Source of the DNA: Tomocerus qinae
Lineage: Eukaryota > Arthropoda > Collembola > Entomobryomorpha > Tomoceridae
Length of the DNA stretch: 64,000 nucleotides
Direction of reading: 5' to 3'
NCBI GenBank assembly: GCA_020055645.1
Contig: CM034547.1
Location: 50,346,909-50,410,908, forward strand
The first letter of the stretch is position 1. Every line of letters starts with the position of its first letter. The translations under genes and the position numbers were made by a program. The notes under the pieces were generated by a model. The model did no database searches. It was not told the origin of the DNA and worked only from the letters and a program-made list of their open reading frames with translations. Positions 38,233-52,182 of the stretch are shown here, piece after piece.

Positions 38233-41200
38233 TTAGCCTATCATAATCAATCCTGCTGTAAACATGAATTTAATTACTAGCAATAATCCTCCAATGACAG
38301 GAGTAATCAACGCGAGAGCAACAGCACTAAGGACAAAAAATTCAACCATCCCGAAAAGACCCATGAAAAGCAAAGGCACGGTTCGGGCTTCTCCAACGTT
38401 GTAATTCTGCGGACCTTCTCCTACTCTACTATTACTTCTTAGGATCATTCTAGTTTCTCTGGATTCTTTGGCAGCGTTTGTAGAGGAATTTGATTTGTGT
38501 ACAAAATGAGATTCTTCATCTTTGGCTGCTCGACTTGCACGGTGGAGCAGTCTCATCCTCAACTTCTCACTCTCGGCAAATGTGGTGTAAGCCATCTTCG
38601 GAGCTCGTCCTGAAGTCTCTGATGCTTCAGCCGCCGTCTGACCTCCATCCTGCATCTGGGCAATCAGAAGCTTGTCTGAAATCAAATAACCACAGTATTC
38701 ATTAGATGTCTCTATCTTTCCATATGCTGAACTGAAAGTTAAACATTTCTCATCTTGAAATATATCACAATTCTGCATCGAAATATCTCTGTACAGTGTA
38801 CACTAAACAGGTAAATCTAGTTAATTCAATTAGTTTATGATTCACTTTAAAATAGGTCTAGACTAGCCACGCTTGCTAGAATTTTTTATTGAATAGTTAG
38901 TAGATACATTTTATAAAATTTCTCAGTAAAGTAATTAAAGTAAATTTCCCTTTTAGCTACATAGTAAACGAGAATCTGAAACCCGAAACAATTACTGCAC
39001 CAGAAAACCAACCTACATTTGGACATTTGCATTAATTAACTGTAATTCATCTTACTAGACAATTTGAGTAGTCACCATTTTTTATTGAATTATGTTGTAG
39101 GATGTTAGGAAGTATGTTACATTCACTATATTCATTTTATCAAAAATTCGTATATAAAGAAAAGGTACCTGCTACAATACAAATTAATACCTACCAGTAC
39201 TACATTAGAGAAACTCTACAAAAGTAGTGAAATTGCAAGTTGTAACACTAGAATAATTTGACATGGTGTTTAAAAAACGATTTACAAATATGATGGATAC
39301 AGTAACATATAATTCAATGTATTTAAGATAATTGCAATTCTGTAGCTGAACCTTCTGTCTATTAATTACCATATATGGAGTAACTTATTCAAGTGCGCGT
39401 TGGTTTTTACAATAATTTATAATGCTGTACTGTACATGAACAATATTGTTACAATTTCTTGTATGTCATGCCTCATTATTCTGTTAGAGCAATATATTCT
39501 ATAGAATTTTAAACTTTAGATATTTCCGATTAAGACGGGTATGGATAGTTTGGATTACTAGAAACTCCAAAAACCTGTATGATTGATATATCTGTGTCTA
39601 TCATGTCAGATAGAAATTTGCACAATGCACACGTAGCAGTAAATGTAAAACTGCAGATTCAAATCATGTACCATTTAAAAGTACATACATTATCACATCA
39701 TTTTACTGCTAGTGCACATCCAAATAATGATCTGATAAAGTATAGCAACAGTACAGGTTATAAATTTTATGAATGTTTAAAAACTATTAAAAAAGATCGT
39801 TAACGATATTAGTGTGAATCTGTAACAATAACCAGTTGCAGTTGGTACTTATTATTATGTATTTACATGGCTGTATTTAAATGAGTACCTGCTCTACATG
39901 ACAGTCCACAACTTTCGCCTTTGCGGTTTAACCTTCACCTTTGTAGGGGAAATCAATACTAATTAAGGATGGGTAAATTAACTAGTTTAAGTTCCACCTA
40001 TGGTGTTGGTTTATTAAGTATACAAGTGTGCAATGTTCCCTATATTTAAAGTTATAATATGTATTCACAGCATAAGTATAGACAATTGCAATATTAATGA
40101 ATTCTACAATCAAATAAAGAGTTAGGTACACAGAAGTTTGGTGGTCAGGTCGATAACCAAACCCTAAATCGTTTTGGCTTCTTTGTTAACCGACCAGCTT
40201 CTGCTTGTGTGACCAGTAACAGTAAGTACAGTGATTGATGTTTTTAGTTAATTGATAGAACTCATTGAATTCCTTTTGTGAAGCAAGTAGACCCATTACA
40301 TTATGCGAACAGTTGTAGTTGTCAGAATGGCTGTATCACATTTTTTATCCGAAGAGCATCGTTCGTTTATGCTACTGTCGAATGCAAATTAATAGACAAA
40401 AAAACTTGAATTAGAGCGAATAGAAAACTATGGGCAGTATTTGTCACATTTAAATTAACGAAATATTTGATGTTATCAATATCACTGCCATTTAGCAGTA
40501 TGAAGTAGGTATATAACTCCTAATAATGTGATAAATGGTCAGCACACAGACTTCTTGTTGATCATGATTTACAGTTCACTGCTTCGAACATTCTTTCAAG
40601 TAAAGTTGCACAAAATGGAAACTCATCTTTGTCATGGTAGATGAAACGTTGCTACACATGTTTTTGTTTACATGAAAGTTGATGCATTGTCCAAAGATAA
40701 TGACACCTATGCTGTATTTTCAAACTCTGTACATTAATATGGCACTGGCATAATAAGATAGACATATGAAAGTAGATTATACCCAGTTTGTTCACAAGAA
40801 AAATAATACTGTACTTATATGAACTTTTTGCCTCTAATTTCTCTAAGGACATTCTCAAATGTCTGGCTGTATCCCAAGTAATAACCGGTGCTAAGCCTAT
40901 TATGAATACATAATAATATGTATAAATACTGACCTTTCCCAACGTGAAACAAAATTAAAGCGTATGTCATTACTGTTAGCGCATTTACATTATATTAAGG
41001 AAATGCATGTAGCTATGCAGTACAGAAATAGGCAAAGATATCTACTCAATTTACATGTATCTGCAAATAAATGTATTTTTGTGAAATGTTCGTTTTATCT
41101 AAGCACACTAACAACTTGAAAGGCTTGGACAATATAAATAAACTGACTCCTCTACTTTTACTTTTATTTATGTGGCATTATAAGATATTGCCTTGTTTGT

Positions 41201-43544
41201 ATAATCTCTCTACACCTGTACTACAGCAATAAATAGATATTTATGGAGCAATCCACGCGTTGGGAAGGCATACAAATGTTAATACAAATAGAAATGCAAA
41301 TTTGGAATTGTCTTGCCCTACCTTAAAATTTTGAGAAACTTAAAAAATCATCTTCACTGTACACTTTATCAGTACAGTTAAGAAAGTGCAATACTGACAA
41401 TTTTTATTAATGCAATTCTGTGTACAGACTACAAAGTTGACATGAAAACAAGTTGACATTTGTGTATAGCTCTCTATGTTTGTACATACAGAGACTCTAC
41501 CAGGCAGGACTAGTAGTCCGTGAGCTGTGACCTACATCTACTACACATTGCAATATACTTGCATAAAATACCTAAATATTATTGCATGTATTATTCATGT
41601 TACCATTATAAATACAGTTTTGTTGTTCTTTTGTGAGAGATCAGCAATTTGTTTATGGCTAAACCTTTTACTTTGACAATAATTACCATTTTATTGTTTA
41701 TTTAGGTATCTCAAGTGCATCCTATTAAACAGATAATATCTGCATTTTTTGAAACTAAATAACCACTTTCAAATTACTTATGCAGTGCATTTTGTATGCA
41801 TTCAGCATGTGAACGAATTCAAAAATTATAATTATGTGAAATATGAAGTGAATAATTACATCCATTGAAACAAGAACCTAAGACACCTAAATAATTGGTA
41901 ATGTATATAGGGGGATCAAAACCTGATGAATCACTTGCACTTACTCAAAACTCATTCAATTTACACGACTTCGAATGCAATGACCTTTCATAATATGTAT
42001 CTGGTCCTTTTATCTTTAGCTTTGTATCTCTGTTTTGTATTCTGCAGCAACAACTGTCGTCTGAATCACTAATTAGCCCTATTTTTTAGAAGTCAGAGGA
42101 CATTTTCAGTATACTCTCTAATGTAATTTACACTAATGCCTTTGACTTTTTGCAGACTCTCAATCTATGGTTGTAAACGTCATCACTATCTAAAAGAGCT
42201 CTATAGTAATTGTCATTTTCATAGCATCAATCTCAACATCAACCTAATCAACTTGTCCCAGTGTCAAACTTTGCCATATTCACTATCAATTAAAAGTAAC
42301 ATCCGTGCACAACACAAGGAATTAGTTCTTAAGTCCATGCCATACAATCTTAACAATAGATGCAAATGTTAGACATCATAAGGCCGTGTAGAAAATCATT
42401 AAAACTAAAATAAAAACCAGATAAACTTTATAATTTCATTTCATTAGGTGAATGTTCTTTTTCTATCTATTATTTTTTCAAATTTAACTTTTCGAGCTGC
42501 TATTTGTACATTGACTCTTCACACATGCATATACTAGATGTTGTATACAAGTCTATACACACATAATATATAAATAGGCAGTGCAACTGCAAACAGCTTA
42601 ATTTGCATTTAGTATCTATAAACACGATTATCTACATCAATAAACAAGATCGCTGTTTCTTTGTATCTTAGGACATTAACTCCTCTACTTTTATATATAC
42701 AGATACGAGACGATGCTGTATTATCAGCATCCACACAATCGCATTACTTACACTCACAAATCACAACTCCACAAATATATTTGATTGGTGAAGGTAGGTG
42801 TGTATGTGTAGCTAATTGATAACTGAAATGTTTCAAAAAAGGTTAAAAATTCTTTCGATACACATGTAGATCAATTTTTGTGTTGGTGGAAAAGACAATT
42901 TTTCTGAATCCAAAAGTACTGATTTCATTAAATCTGGAGAAATCATTTCAATTTTTGGTTTCACTTTAAATTACTACAAGAAATCGTTAAATTTACTGTA
43001 TAACATTTTAATTTGTTAGTGATTAATTCTCCATAATATTTACCTGCATGTTTATAAAACATTTGTAAGAATGACAAAATGAAAATATTGTCCTTGTCAA
43101 AAACTTCTTGTGAATTTAGTACATTTAAATTATATTTTTCTAACTAAATTATGTTAGATTTGATGACAATAGTTTATATATTATGTTGAAATACTGAAAT
43201 ATAAAATGTAAATAATTTATGAAGTATATAAAATAGTTGCTACCTGCATCGCTTAGAAGAGACGAAAATTCAACACTGACACCTGCTGAAACCTTAACAA
43301 AAACAAAAGTTTCAGCTATGATCAAATTAATGAATAATGTTTTAAATAATTGATACACCAATTTTGCACATTTTCCGCTGTAAAAAAAACGCACGTTAAC
43401 AATGTTATGATAAAAAAATTAACGATAAAAAATTTTAACAAAACTGTAAAAACTGTTTTTGTTATAAAACGGGCACTTATTTCTTACCAGGTGGGTGTCG
43501 AAAGAATAAATGAGGAAAGCAATGAAAACAGTGGCGAGTCTCAT
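38233..43544 (-). CDS. Secreted or membrane protein of unknown family with hydrophobic C-terminus
   Basis: Three exons join in phase on the minus strand: 43544-43488, 43292-43244 and 38675-38233 (TAA), giving 182 residues. Exon 1 alone encodes a signal peptide (MRLATVFIAFLIYSF) and ends at a strong GTAAGA donor. Exon 2 adds VSAGVSVEFSSLLSDA. Exon 3 encodes a polar helical region (KLRMRLLHRASRAAKDEE), a basic Ser/Asn-rich linker, then about 47 hydrophobic residues (TVPLLFMGLFGMVEFFVLSA, then ALALITPVIGG and LLLVIKFMFTAGLIMIG) that could form two membrane segments. There is no cysteine. I do not recognise the family. The Leu/Gly-rich tail after a signal peptide recalls insect Osiris (DUF1676) proteins, but their other hallmarks are missing. 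Exon 3 has clear coding composition and its acceptor (GATTTCAG) is good; exons 1 and 2 rest on splice signals, phase and the signal peptide. The intron between exons 2 and 3 is 4.6 kb. Confidence 0.65.
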
Positions 43545-46500
43545 GTCAAATGTATTAGTTGTAATGTTGTAAGTGACTTAATAAGTCATGAATGAATTTT
43601 CACTTTCGATAGAACACACACCAAGTGTTTATGACACTTTATGAAGATTCAGTGATGGAGATTAGATGACTGGCTAAAATCTCTTTTCAGAGATTCATTT
43701 TGTTGCAACTAAGTAAATAAAAAAAGTGTCTGGGATAACTTGTAAGCAAAAGTAAAAGCTAGCTAGATACTTCATGGTAAAGATGTTTATAAAAAACATG
43801 TGCTTGTACGTGAAGGAGTAGCGACTTGAGTATGTTAGTAGGGATTAGAGATGTGCAATGTTTGCACGTTGCAAGATTCAACAAGAGTTGTCTGTATGGG
43901 AATATTAATAAGTTCTTTATAATAAATGAACCTTGTATATGTACACTCACAACTTAACGGAAGTTCGATAGGATGCTACAGCGTTTAGAAACCCTCGTTT
44001 TCCCAAGAGCAACTCACTCTTACATCCTATGTGCAAAAATATTGTCTTATAAGGAAGATTTGTTCTTTTCAGTATATAGATGGATGCTAAATTCTTGAAA
44101 GCGAGTTTGCCTCGTTTACCTATCTTCGTGATGACTGTGTGATATTTTGTTCTTGTGCTTAAAGCTACAACTATAAAACTGAAACCAAAATACTTCAATT
44201 AGGTAAAATCATTTTACCTAACAATTTGCTCAGTTTAGCACTACTATAAACAATGCGGTTGGGTATATGTACTTATGTACAAGATTATGTACCTAAAGCA
44301 TCTTTTTATATAGAAATGTATAACTCATAAGCAAGATCTGCAACATTCGCGTTGGCATTTCATTTTACTACTCTCGAGCGTATACGACTTAACCTGTTGT
44401 GTTGTGAGATGCTCAACTCTTAATTTGTACCATTGATCCAATTCTTTTTTCCAGATGTATTGTGCTCAGACTCTCTGACTCTCCTAAGCTTTTTTATTCT
44501 TCACAACAGGTTCTCATACTCAACTTCTTTTATTCATATACGTCAATGTCAGTCCTTTTCCTGACGGTTTCCTTCTGCCATTCATTTTTTGCGTCTTGCT
44601 AATGCACCTACAAATTCTTTAAAAGGTAGCACAAAGTTCACAAAACAAATTTCATCTATATGGACTTTATTATTGATAGATTGCCATATGAAGCCCAATT
44701 TTACCGTTTTAGATGTCTTAATTTAAAAATCATTTAACATCCATTCATTCTTAATGCATTGAAACAATTATCCACTGAATCGGAGCACATTCCAAAAAAT
44801 CTGCGGTATAAAAATCATTTAACGAGATTTGATTAATAACGAATCATAATTCGAGAGATCTGCTTTACATGATGAAAGTCGGTTCTTGGCTGTAAAATTG
44901 TAAAGATTTATTGTCTCAATGCCAATGTCATATTCAACCAACTGAGGAAACTTGAACCGTGAAATATTTCCTAATTATAAATATTTTTATGTAGGAAATA
45001 CATATATTTTTCGTTGTACTGTGTTGGCTTGTCGTAACAAATCGTTATAACCGCTTCATAACATTGCTACATGGAAACATTGCTATATACAAGTTTGAGT
45101 TTAACTGTTCTGTATTAAGATATGATGCACCAGTTGTTGACCAGTTTATAGATCTAATGAGTATTGTAGCAGGTAATATAAAAGATAAGTTAGCCTCCTA
45201 TTATTGCTCCTTCGTGTTTTCCACTAGTGAGCATACTACAAATAGGTGGGACGATCTGATTAGGTCTGGCTGTAAAGATGCGGCACCATAAAGGTCAACT
45301 CTAGTTATATTAGTTATCCTTTGCTTGTTTACATTTAACACAGACGCATCAACTTTAATGACTATGATGATGGCCATTTAATTCGTATTACTTCTTACAT
45401 AGCACATGCGTTAACCTTTTCACAGTCTGGGTGTTATTTATTTAGCCCAAACATACATACGATATTTATGGAAATCCTAGTAAGCTAAATACAATTGCTA
45501 ACATTGCAAATTATTTTTACAAGCTCTCTAATAACTTGCACAGTGGAATATTTAGGTTAAATTTTGCGAAACAAAAGAACAATGCGTTATTGAGAAGAAT
45601 ATAAATCAATCTCGTACTTAGAATAACTAACATGATGCACTTTTTTCAAAGACAAAATATGCAATTACTTTAGTTTATGGGATTCGACACTCTCTGTTTC
45701 AGCAAATCTTATTTGCTTTGCACTGATAGCGAAAGAAAAACTGATTTTGCAAACATAAAAATGACAGAGAACCGGATCCTGGCTATTATATTATGTAGTG
45801 CGTGACTGGGTGGCCACCACGCTACGACTCCTGCTACTTAAGTATTCCCACTATTCATCAGGATGCTTACTTTTCCTTTCAAAAAGGTGTTCACAGAAAG
45901 GTAGCGATAAAGTCGGCACTTTTCCCTGCAATTTTAGTATACAAATATGCAATGCACATGATAATGATCCTTCGTGCTTCCAATTTGTGTGAAAAATATC
46001 TACAATTTACGTTAATAATTCAAATAAAAGAAATTCATCATTGTGTAATTTTGTAGACAAATTATTAAGAGTGCAAAGTGCATTATTAACTACCTTTAAC
46101 CATTTTTAACCGATATGGAGAAAACAAAGGTTTCTAGAATCTTCAGCATTGAAATTGTTTGATCATCTGTCATACCCAGAGATAATACAAGGAAATGCAC
46201 GATGAGTCTCAATGCAACATGCTAACCACAAGCTGTAAACAATAAACACGTATTTAAAAACGATTTAAATGTGCATGCAATGTATTTGTTATATTGATAT
46301 ATAAAACACAATTCTACAATATCATGCATGCAATTCTACCACACACATGCTATACGTTTCTATACTGCTATAGATTGAATGTAATCACAGTAGAGAGTAT
46401 TCATAATAATCCTACCGTTATGACTTAAGTAAGTATACATGATGATAGGTACTTATAATATATTATTTACCACACTTGAAAACATTTCATGCACAAACAA

Positions 46501-49500
46501 CAAATCTTGAATGACCCAGTAAAACAACCAGCATATATTTATGATGAAAAATTAGTAAAAGTTGATAAAATTGTCTCAAGATTGCAAAAAAGGTGTACAA
46601 TTGAAAAGGAGTAAATACCCTTGTCAGTTTGCGATTTTGTGACCAGCATCATCGACAATACAGATGGTACAGGGTGTACAGGTACCCCTATGTGGTAGTC
46701 TTATTGGAGAGACTTGCATGGGCCAAAAAGTGTTGTTTACGGTCGACATTAATTAACTTGGCCTGTTGTATCGGCCTGTTGTATGGCCTGTTGTATGTTT
46801 CAACAACTAAAAAATAGAAACAGAATTTGGAGATGTAAAAATATTTTAAAACTCCTACTACTACCTACACAACAGAGTTACAGGGCTGGAAAGAATAAAA
46901 TGAGACCGGTCTTGCTTTGGAAGCAGATCTCTGTATGTTTATGCTGTTTTCTTAAAGCTAGTACCGTAAGAACTAGGTCTATAATTTAAAACGGAAATGT
47001 TATTTGCAATACTAGTGCACAAACAGTGAGAAATGTAGATTATATGTACCTTACTGTGGTTGTGATCTTAAAACTTTGGCAAAAACAGGGCAAGCTGATG
47101 CATTGGCTTCTGCATGAATACCATTTAGCTATTTAATAAGTATTATCAACAGAAACAACAAAATCCTCCCAAAACTGAGAAAAGTAAACAAGTATATGGT
47201 TTTCATGGTCCAACTGTTAGCAATGCTCTCATTATTGTCACATTATGGTCAGATTGGTGAGTGGTGAGACATCCTCTGCATAGTTTCCTCTATTGTTTTC
47301 CGTCATTATATTTTGCAAGCAAGATCTCGACAAGCAATGTAAAATTGACTGAGAATATAATTTGTACTAGTAATTGCATAGCAGATTTTTTCTTCTACAT
47401 TACAAGTGGTAGAAAAACGACGACTCATTTTTAGTATTATCGATTTGAAGAAAAGAATGTCGTTTTGATGAGGGTAGTTAAAAAGCAATGAGTGTAAGCG
47501 TGTGAATCGTAGAAAACATCGCGCAATGAATTTATACAGATGTAAGTGTCTAATAAAGAGTATTTAGGTATTTTGATAGTGATATGGCATTTAGGAATTT
47601 GTGTGTACACTTTATAAGTGTCAGAAAAGTGAACACATTTTAGTTTAGTACCTGATGCGGCTACTATTTATGATTCAAGCTTATACCATGCATATACCTT
47701 TTGAGAGAATGTACTCAGATTTATATTTTGTATAGCACAAAATGAAATAGGAATGTTGAAGAGAGTTTTACGTGTTTCCTGGAGTGGATTGGCATTAGAA
47801 GGTATTCAATTGTTTTATAGAGACAGAAGTAGGAGGACGGTCTGATCATATTGAAAGGACATGAGAATTTCTCAGACAGTATTATGAGGCGTGAAAGACG
47901 TCAATTGGAATCGGATTTCGGTCTCTTTTTGTGTTTCGTTACGTACACACGCCTTCACAATTTCTTTGATTCGAACCGCATGAGGAGATGATTCTATTCT
48001 CTTCTTTCCATTGTGTCCTAATCGTAGCGTGAGTGAATGAGGATAATATTATACACATCCACTCCATAATATTGCTTTACAAATTTAAGATAACAAATGA
48101 ACATTTTATCTATTAGTTGAGCCCAAGAAATATTTCGACTAGTATTCCCCACACTAGTACTAGTCGTCAGCCACTCTTCCATTATTCTATCCACAGATAC
48201 CATCCTCATTATTAAATCAAATACAAAGCCTGGCTTCATATATCACGTTCAAAATCTGTTTTACATATTATTGCGAGGAAAGTATTTCCTACTATTCCTA
48301 CTGCATTATTCGGCACATTCCTTCGCCTTCAATAAATCCTAGGCTTAAAAAGAATCCTACCATGTGCAGTTGCATGCATGTGCTATATAGCAAACTTAAC
48401 TGTATGCATTCCCACATTAATGCATTCAATTCACCTACTTTTTAAGGAATTTTAGCAGTGATTGTAAGGGCTTATTCAAAACTTATCACTTGAAATTCCA
48501 AATTTCAAATCCTGGTGTAAATGATTGAACTACCTACTTATATAAATATTCTCACTATGTACAGCAATTATAATACCTTCATTGTTCATTACATCTGCAG
48601 CAATTTACAAAATCTTCACCTTGTTACATATTGGATTCGGTAATTAATCTAAAAGGTGAGGTCACAGTGAAAAATGAGGCAAATGCATTCCTCTGTCAAA
48701 AAATGCATTGGTTTTTGTATACAAATACACTGGCATTCTACATACTTCCTTGCTACGTTACGTCATGAATAAATGAAATATTTTTCACCTACATTTTACC
48801 CTAAGGATGTGCCCCACTGTCTTTCATTCAATTTGAGTACAGATGCACCACTTCAGATATACCTTTTATCACCTTTCAACCTTTACGTTTCAAACAATTA
48901 CCATTATTTACTGCTACAATCAAAAAAATCTGATAGATATTTCTGGTAGGTTACGCTTGGAATTTTTATTGCTCCTATGCCTTTAGTATGCAGTATAGAA
49001 AATACCTTTTAAGCTAATACGATCTTATATATCTATGTAGGGATATATGGCAATGGCAAGCTTTACATTTCAACAAGTACTCTATATTTCATACAACCTT
49101 ACATAATTATCAAATATTATTTCAGAGATCACGTCATCAACAATGAAGATCTATTGTTAACGAATTATTAACATCATGGGCATACCTTGTATCTGCAATA
49201 ATGGTGTAGTAGTAATTATAAGTAAAGCAAAATTATTCTTCTCCGACTTTCGATAACTTAAGTCAGATAAATTGGTGAAAATCTCTGTGTGCTGTATAAT
49301 ATTTGTACTATGCGAAAATTGCATGCAAAGCTTAAATGTTAAAGCTTAAATAAATTGTAGAGTAGTAATTTACATTTAGGCAATCACATAAGAAATATGA
49401 AGCAGCTTTCTGTAATAAAAATGCGAATAAAATCAACTTTCCTGAAATGAAAACCATTAAGTCGAATTAATTACTGATTCGTCAATTAGTGACTCCTTAA

Positions 49501-51600
49501 TCTGTTTTATATGTTATTTTTCACACTTAAAAGTTTTCGGTACTCTTTACGATTGTAATAAAAGTAGTAATAAACAAACTAAATCACAGTTCTGACCATG
49601 AGTCACTTGTTTGTTTCATTGCAAAAATTGTGTAGAGGAATTCAGAAGAGAAATAAGAAATTTCTAGTTTAACTGTATTGTTCTTGCTGACTGAATTCTT
49701 CAAGTAAAACTCAGGAACCAAGTACATTAATATTAATTGCTTGTGCACTGCAGCCAGTCCATCTCGTTCATGAGTCACATTATGCCTAGTTTTTATGTAC
49801 AACTACAAACAACATAAATTATTTGTATCAGACAATGCATGTAAATTCACCCAATGTAAATTAGCAACATTATAGCCCATCAATCAAATGGCTATATACT
49901 TATAAATGACTACCGTCAAACTAGATTGTTGAACAAATTATATTGCTGTTCTCAGTTGATAAGGGAAAAAACATCCCTCCGCTAAGTCTCAATTATTATG
50001 CATAATAGAAATTACAATTTTGCAAACACAAAACACAGAACAAGCAATTCCACTCCAGATCTGCCACATGTACACTTTGCTAGTTGTAAAACATGTAAAT
50101 TAGTGTTATTAGCGATGTAAAACTTCACCGATCAATCTACATTCGAAACTCTACACATTTTTGCCACGATAATTATGGTGATAGCTTTTCATTGGTTTCT
50201 AATATTCTAATAAAACGTTTATCCTCAAATTACCATAAGACAACCGGTATGTCTACTATTTATATACAAAAATATAGCAACTTGCAACAACAGAGATATG
50301 TCGGAACAGTCTTTGAAATTATATACATTACACTTACGCAATCTCATTGAAAATAATTGCTATATCAATTAGTACAGCAACGTCACTAAGCATGAGCTTA
50401 AATGAAATTCCTATTGTTTTCGATGATATAAATAGATGATGATTTCAAAGTAGAAGAAATGAGAAATAAACAGTATTAGAACTATAATCTTGAATCCAGA
50501 TGTAAGTAGAAAGATTTGATAAAGCAAAGAAATTTCCATTATAGAAGCATTAGGTATGTAATGTACACTTCGATACTTAATATAGTCTAATCTGGATATA
50601 ATAATAGCAACTCATCGTCAAACTCTTATTCTGTTACTCAATAATATTATTAGTCAATAGAGGCATAACGGCTTATCGCCTTTCAATAGAGAAGATCAAC
50701 GTTTTCAATGATCTCACAAGATTGACAGTACTTTCATTAATACTCATCTACTGAATGGGTTTTAAGTGTTTGTTTTATCTACAAAGAAACGTTAACTTCT
50801 CTCAAAAGACTTTGGAAGGTAGTTAGTGCACCAGCTCTCAATAACCCTTTGACAATAGTGATACAGGGCGTGTTTTCGATAATATAATGGGCAATGAGTG
50901 CACACAAATTGTGCTACTAAAAGAGTTCCTAATGAAATCAATATCTCATGATTTCCCATAAAGATTCCAACCCTGTATTTACATTGCATAGTAAATACAG
51001 TCGACAACCGTACATATTTTCAATCAAGAGATAATCTTGTTAATAATATATATCTCAGATAGCAATCAATTGGGTAAGTGTTAATAAGATACCAATTTAT
51101 AACGCAACACTAGCATTTTGGTGGAACGAGTCGCTTGCTTGCACTTAAATTCCTTTTTAGCTTTACTCACACTGTCAGACGTATCATCATCTTGCATCTA
51201 AAGCACATCTACCCAGCACCATGTATACCTTATCTGTATCAAAGCATAGTAGCCTAAAGCAAATTCAACGTTTTTTCGGTTGAATTGTATCTTGCTATAC
51301 CATCATTTTATCATTTTGTCATGCATGCAGGAATTATATTACTACGGACACACATCATAGGGTATCAAAACGATCTCGAACTGTCATTTCCCTAAAATTT
51401 TGTATGAATCATCTAATAAATCAACACCATATCTCAGAATCATAAAGAATCTTTGCTATTTAGGTTAAGTATGTATTAAAATGTATGCACTCAATAATAA
51501 TGTATCTACAAAATGTCATATATTATTTTATCCGTAGTCATTCTCCAAATCTTAATTAAAATGGATTAGGTCATAGGTATTCAGTAGAGTCATAAGTAAG
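43545..51600. other. Gene-poor region
   Basis: No ORF on either strand had a recognisable product or a convincing chain of splice sites. The start of this span must contain the promoter of the minus-strand gene; no TATAAA was seen in the first 100 bp. A triplicated 12-13 bp word is listed separately. Confidence 0.5.
46760..46797. repeat. Three copies of GGCCTGTTGTAT
   Basis: The word ggcctgttgtat occurs three times in direct succession with a one-base spacer difference. It is a recent slippage-type tandem duplication in non-coding sequence. Confidence 0.8.
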
Positions 51601-51768
51601 GATAGAGTGGAAGTTTACATTCACTCTGTGTTATAACTTTTGTGGCAGAAATCCCCGCGAAAGGATGTAGATATACCTATAGACTGTGGAGTTTATATAT
51701 ATAATAATGTTCGCGGGTATTTCTGCCAGTAAAAGTAAACAAACGAAACTTCCAGTCTACTTCTATCT
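51601..51768. mobile_element. Foldback (long inverted repeat) element
   Basis: The inner arms 51636-51661 and 51710-51736 are near-perfect inverted copies (ACTTTTGTGGCAGAAATC and its complement, both with a CCCGCGAA core). Outer arms, GATAGAGTGGAAGTTT at 51601-51616 and its diverged complement at 51747-51768, extend the stem. The 48-bp loop is AT-rich. It resembles a foldback MITE. No clean target duplication was found, so its superfamily is not assigned. Confidence 0.65.
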
Positions 51769-51779
51769 AATGTCTTTGT

Positions 51780-52182
51780 TGTAAAGGGTTTGGCTCCCCA
51801 TGTTAGGACAAAGGGAGAGCAAACCTGCTAGGTTCGGGATCCAAGCTACAGGATATGACGAGATGAAGAGATGAGGTAAGAGATGGATATGCCGATTCGG
51901 TGAATAATGGTTAGAGTGTACAAGTCAGAGTAGGTTTAGTGGACTGTACGACTTTATTGAGTATTAGACTGAATGGTTGTTGGGAAAGAGAGTAAATAGG
52001 AAAGAGAAGTGAATCGTGTCGCGAGTCTGAGGGAACTGCAGTCATGTTCTGGTGTCAGGACTTATAAAGGTTCGGGTCATTTGGATAGAAGGGAATGGAA
52101 TTGTTTAGGTAAATGTGGTGTATTTGGGGTGCGGAATGGCTGGTAAGGGGTGGACGAACGTGTGTGTAGGACACTCCTTACA
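51780..52182 (-). repeat. 3' LTR
   Basis: 403 bp, TG...CA on the minus strand, next to the polypurine tract. Minus-strand TATA-like TTTATAAG lies at about 52062-52069 and AATAAA at 51953-51958. A short plus-strand ORF across its end is present in both LTRs and has no coding support. Confidence 0.9.

Noticed and set aside
38676-38778. Upstream extension of the minus-strand ORF at 38233 (start MQNCDIFQDEK)
   Set aside because: A good acceptor (GATTTCAG) lies at 38676, coding composition begins there, and upstream exons with a signal peptide join in phase, so the extension is intron read-through.
40777-40898. Exon-like minus-strand segment (ITWDTARHLRMSLEKLEAK) inside the long intron of the secreted-protein gene
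   Set aside because: Its acceptor phase fits exon 2, but its only decent donor leaves phase 2, which breaks the known frame of exon 3. A second frame is equally open. It would need transcript evidence.
45064-45291. 75-residue plus-strand ORF with a fairly normal composition (DQFIDLMSIVAGNIKDKLAS)
   Set aside because: No recognised family, no splice partners and no promoter or polyadenylation context. It may be a decayed transposon fragment, but nothing supports that.
47955-47990. GGTTCGAATC on the minus strand, suggestive of a tRNA T-loop
   Set aside because: The flanking bases do not form a T-stem, and no anticodon or acceptor stem was found at the right distance.
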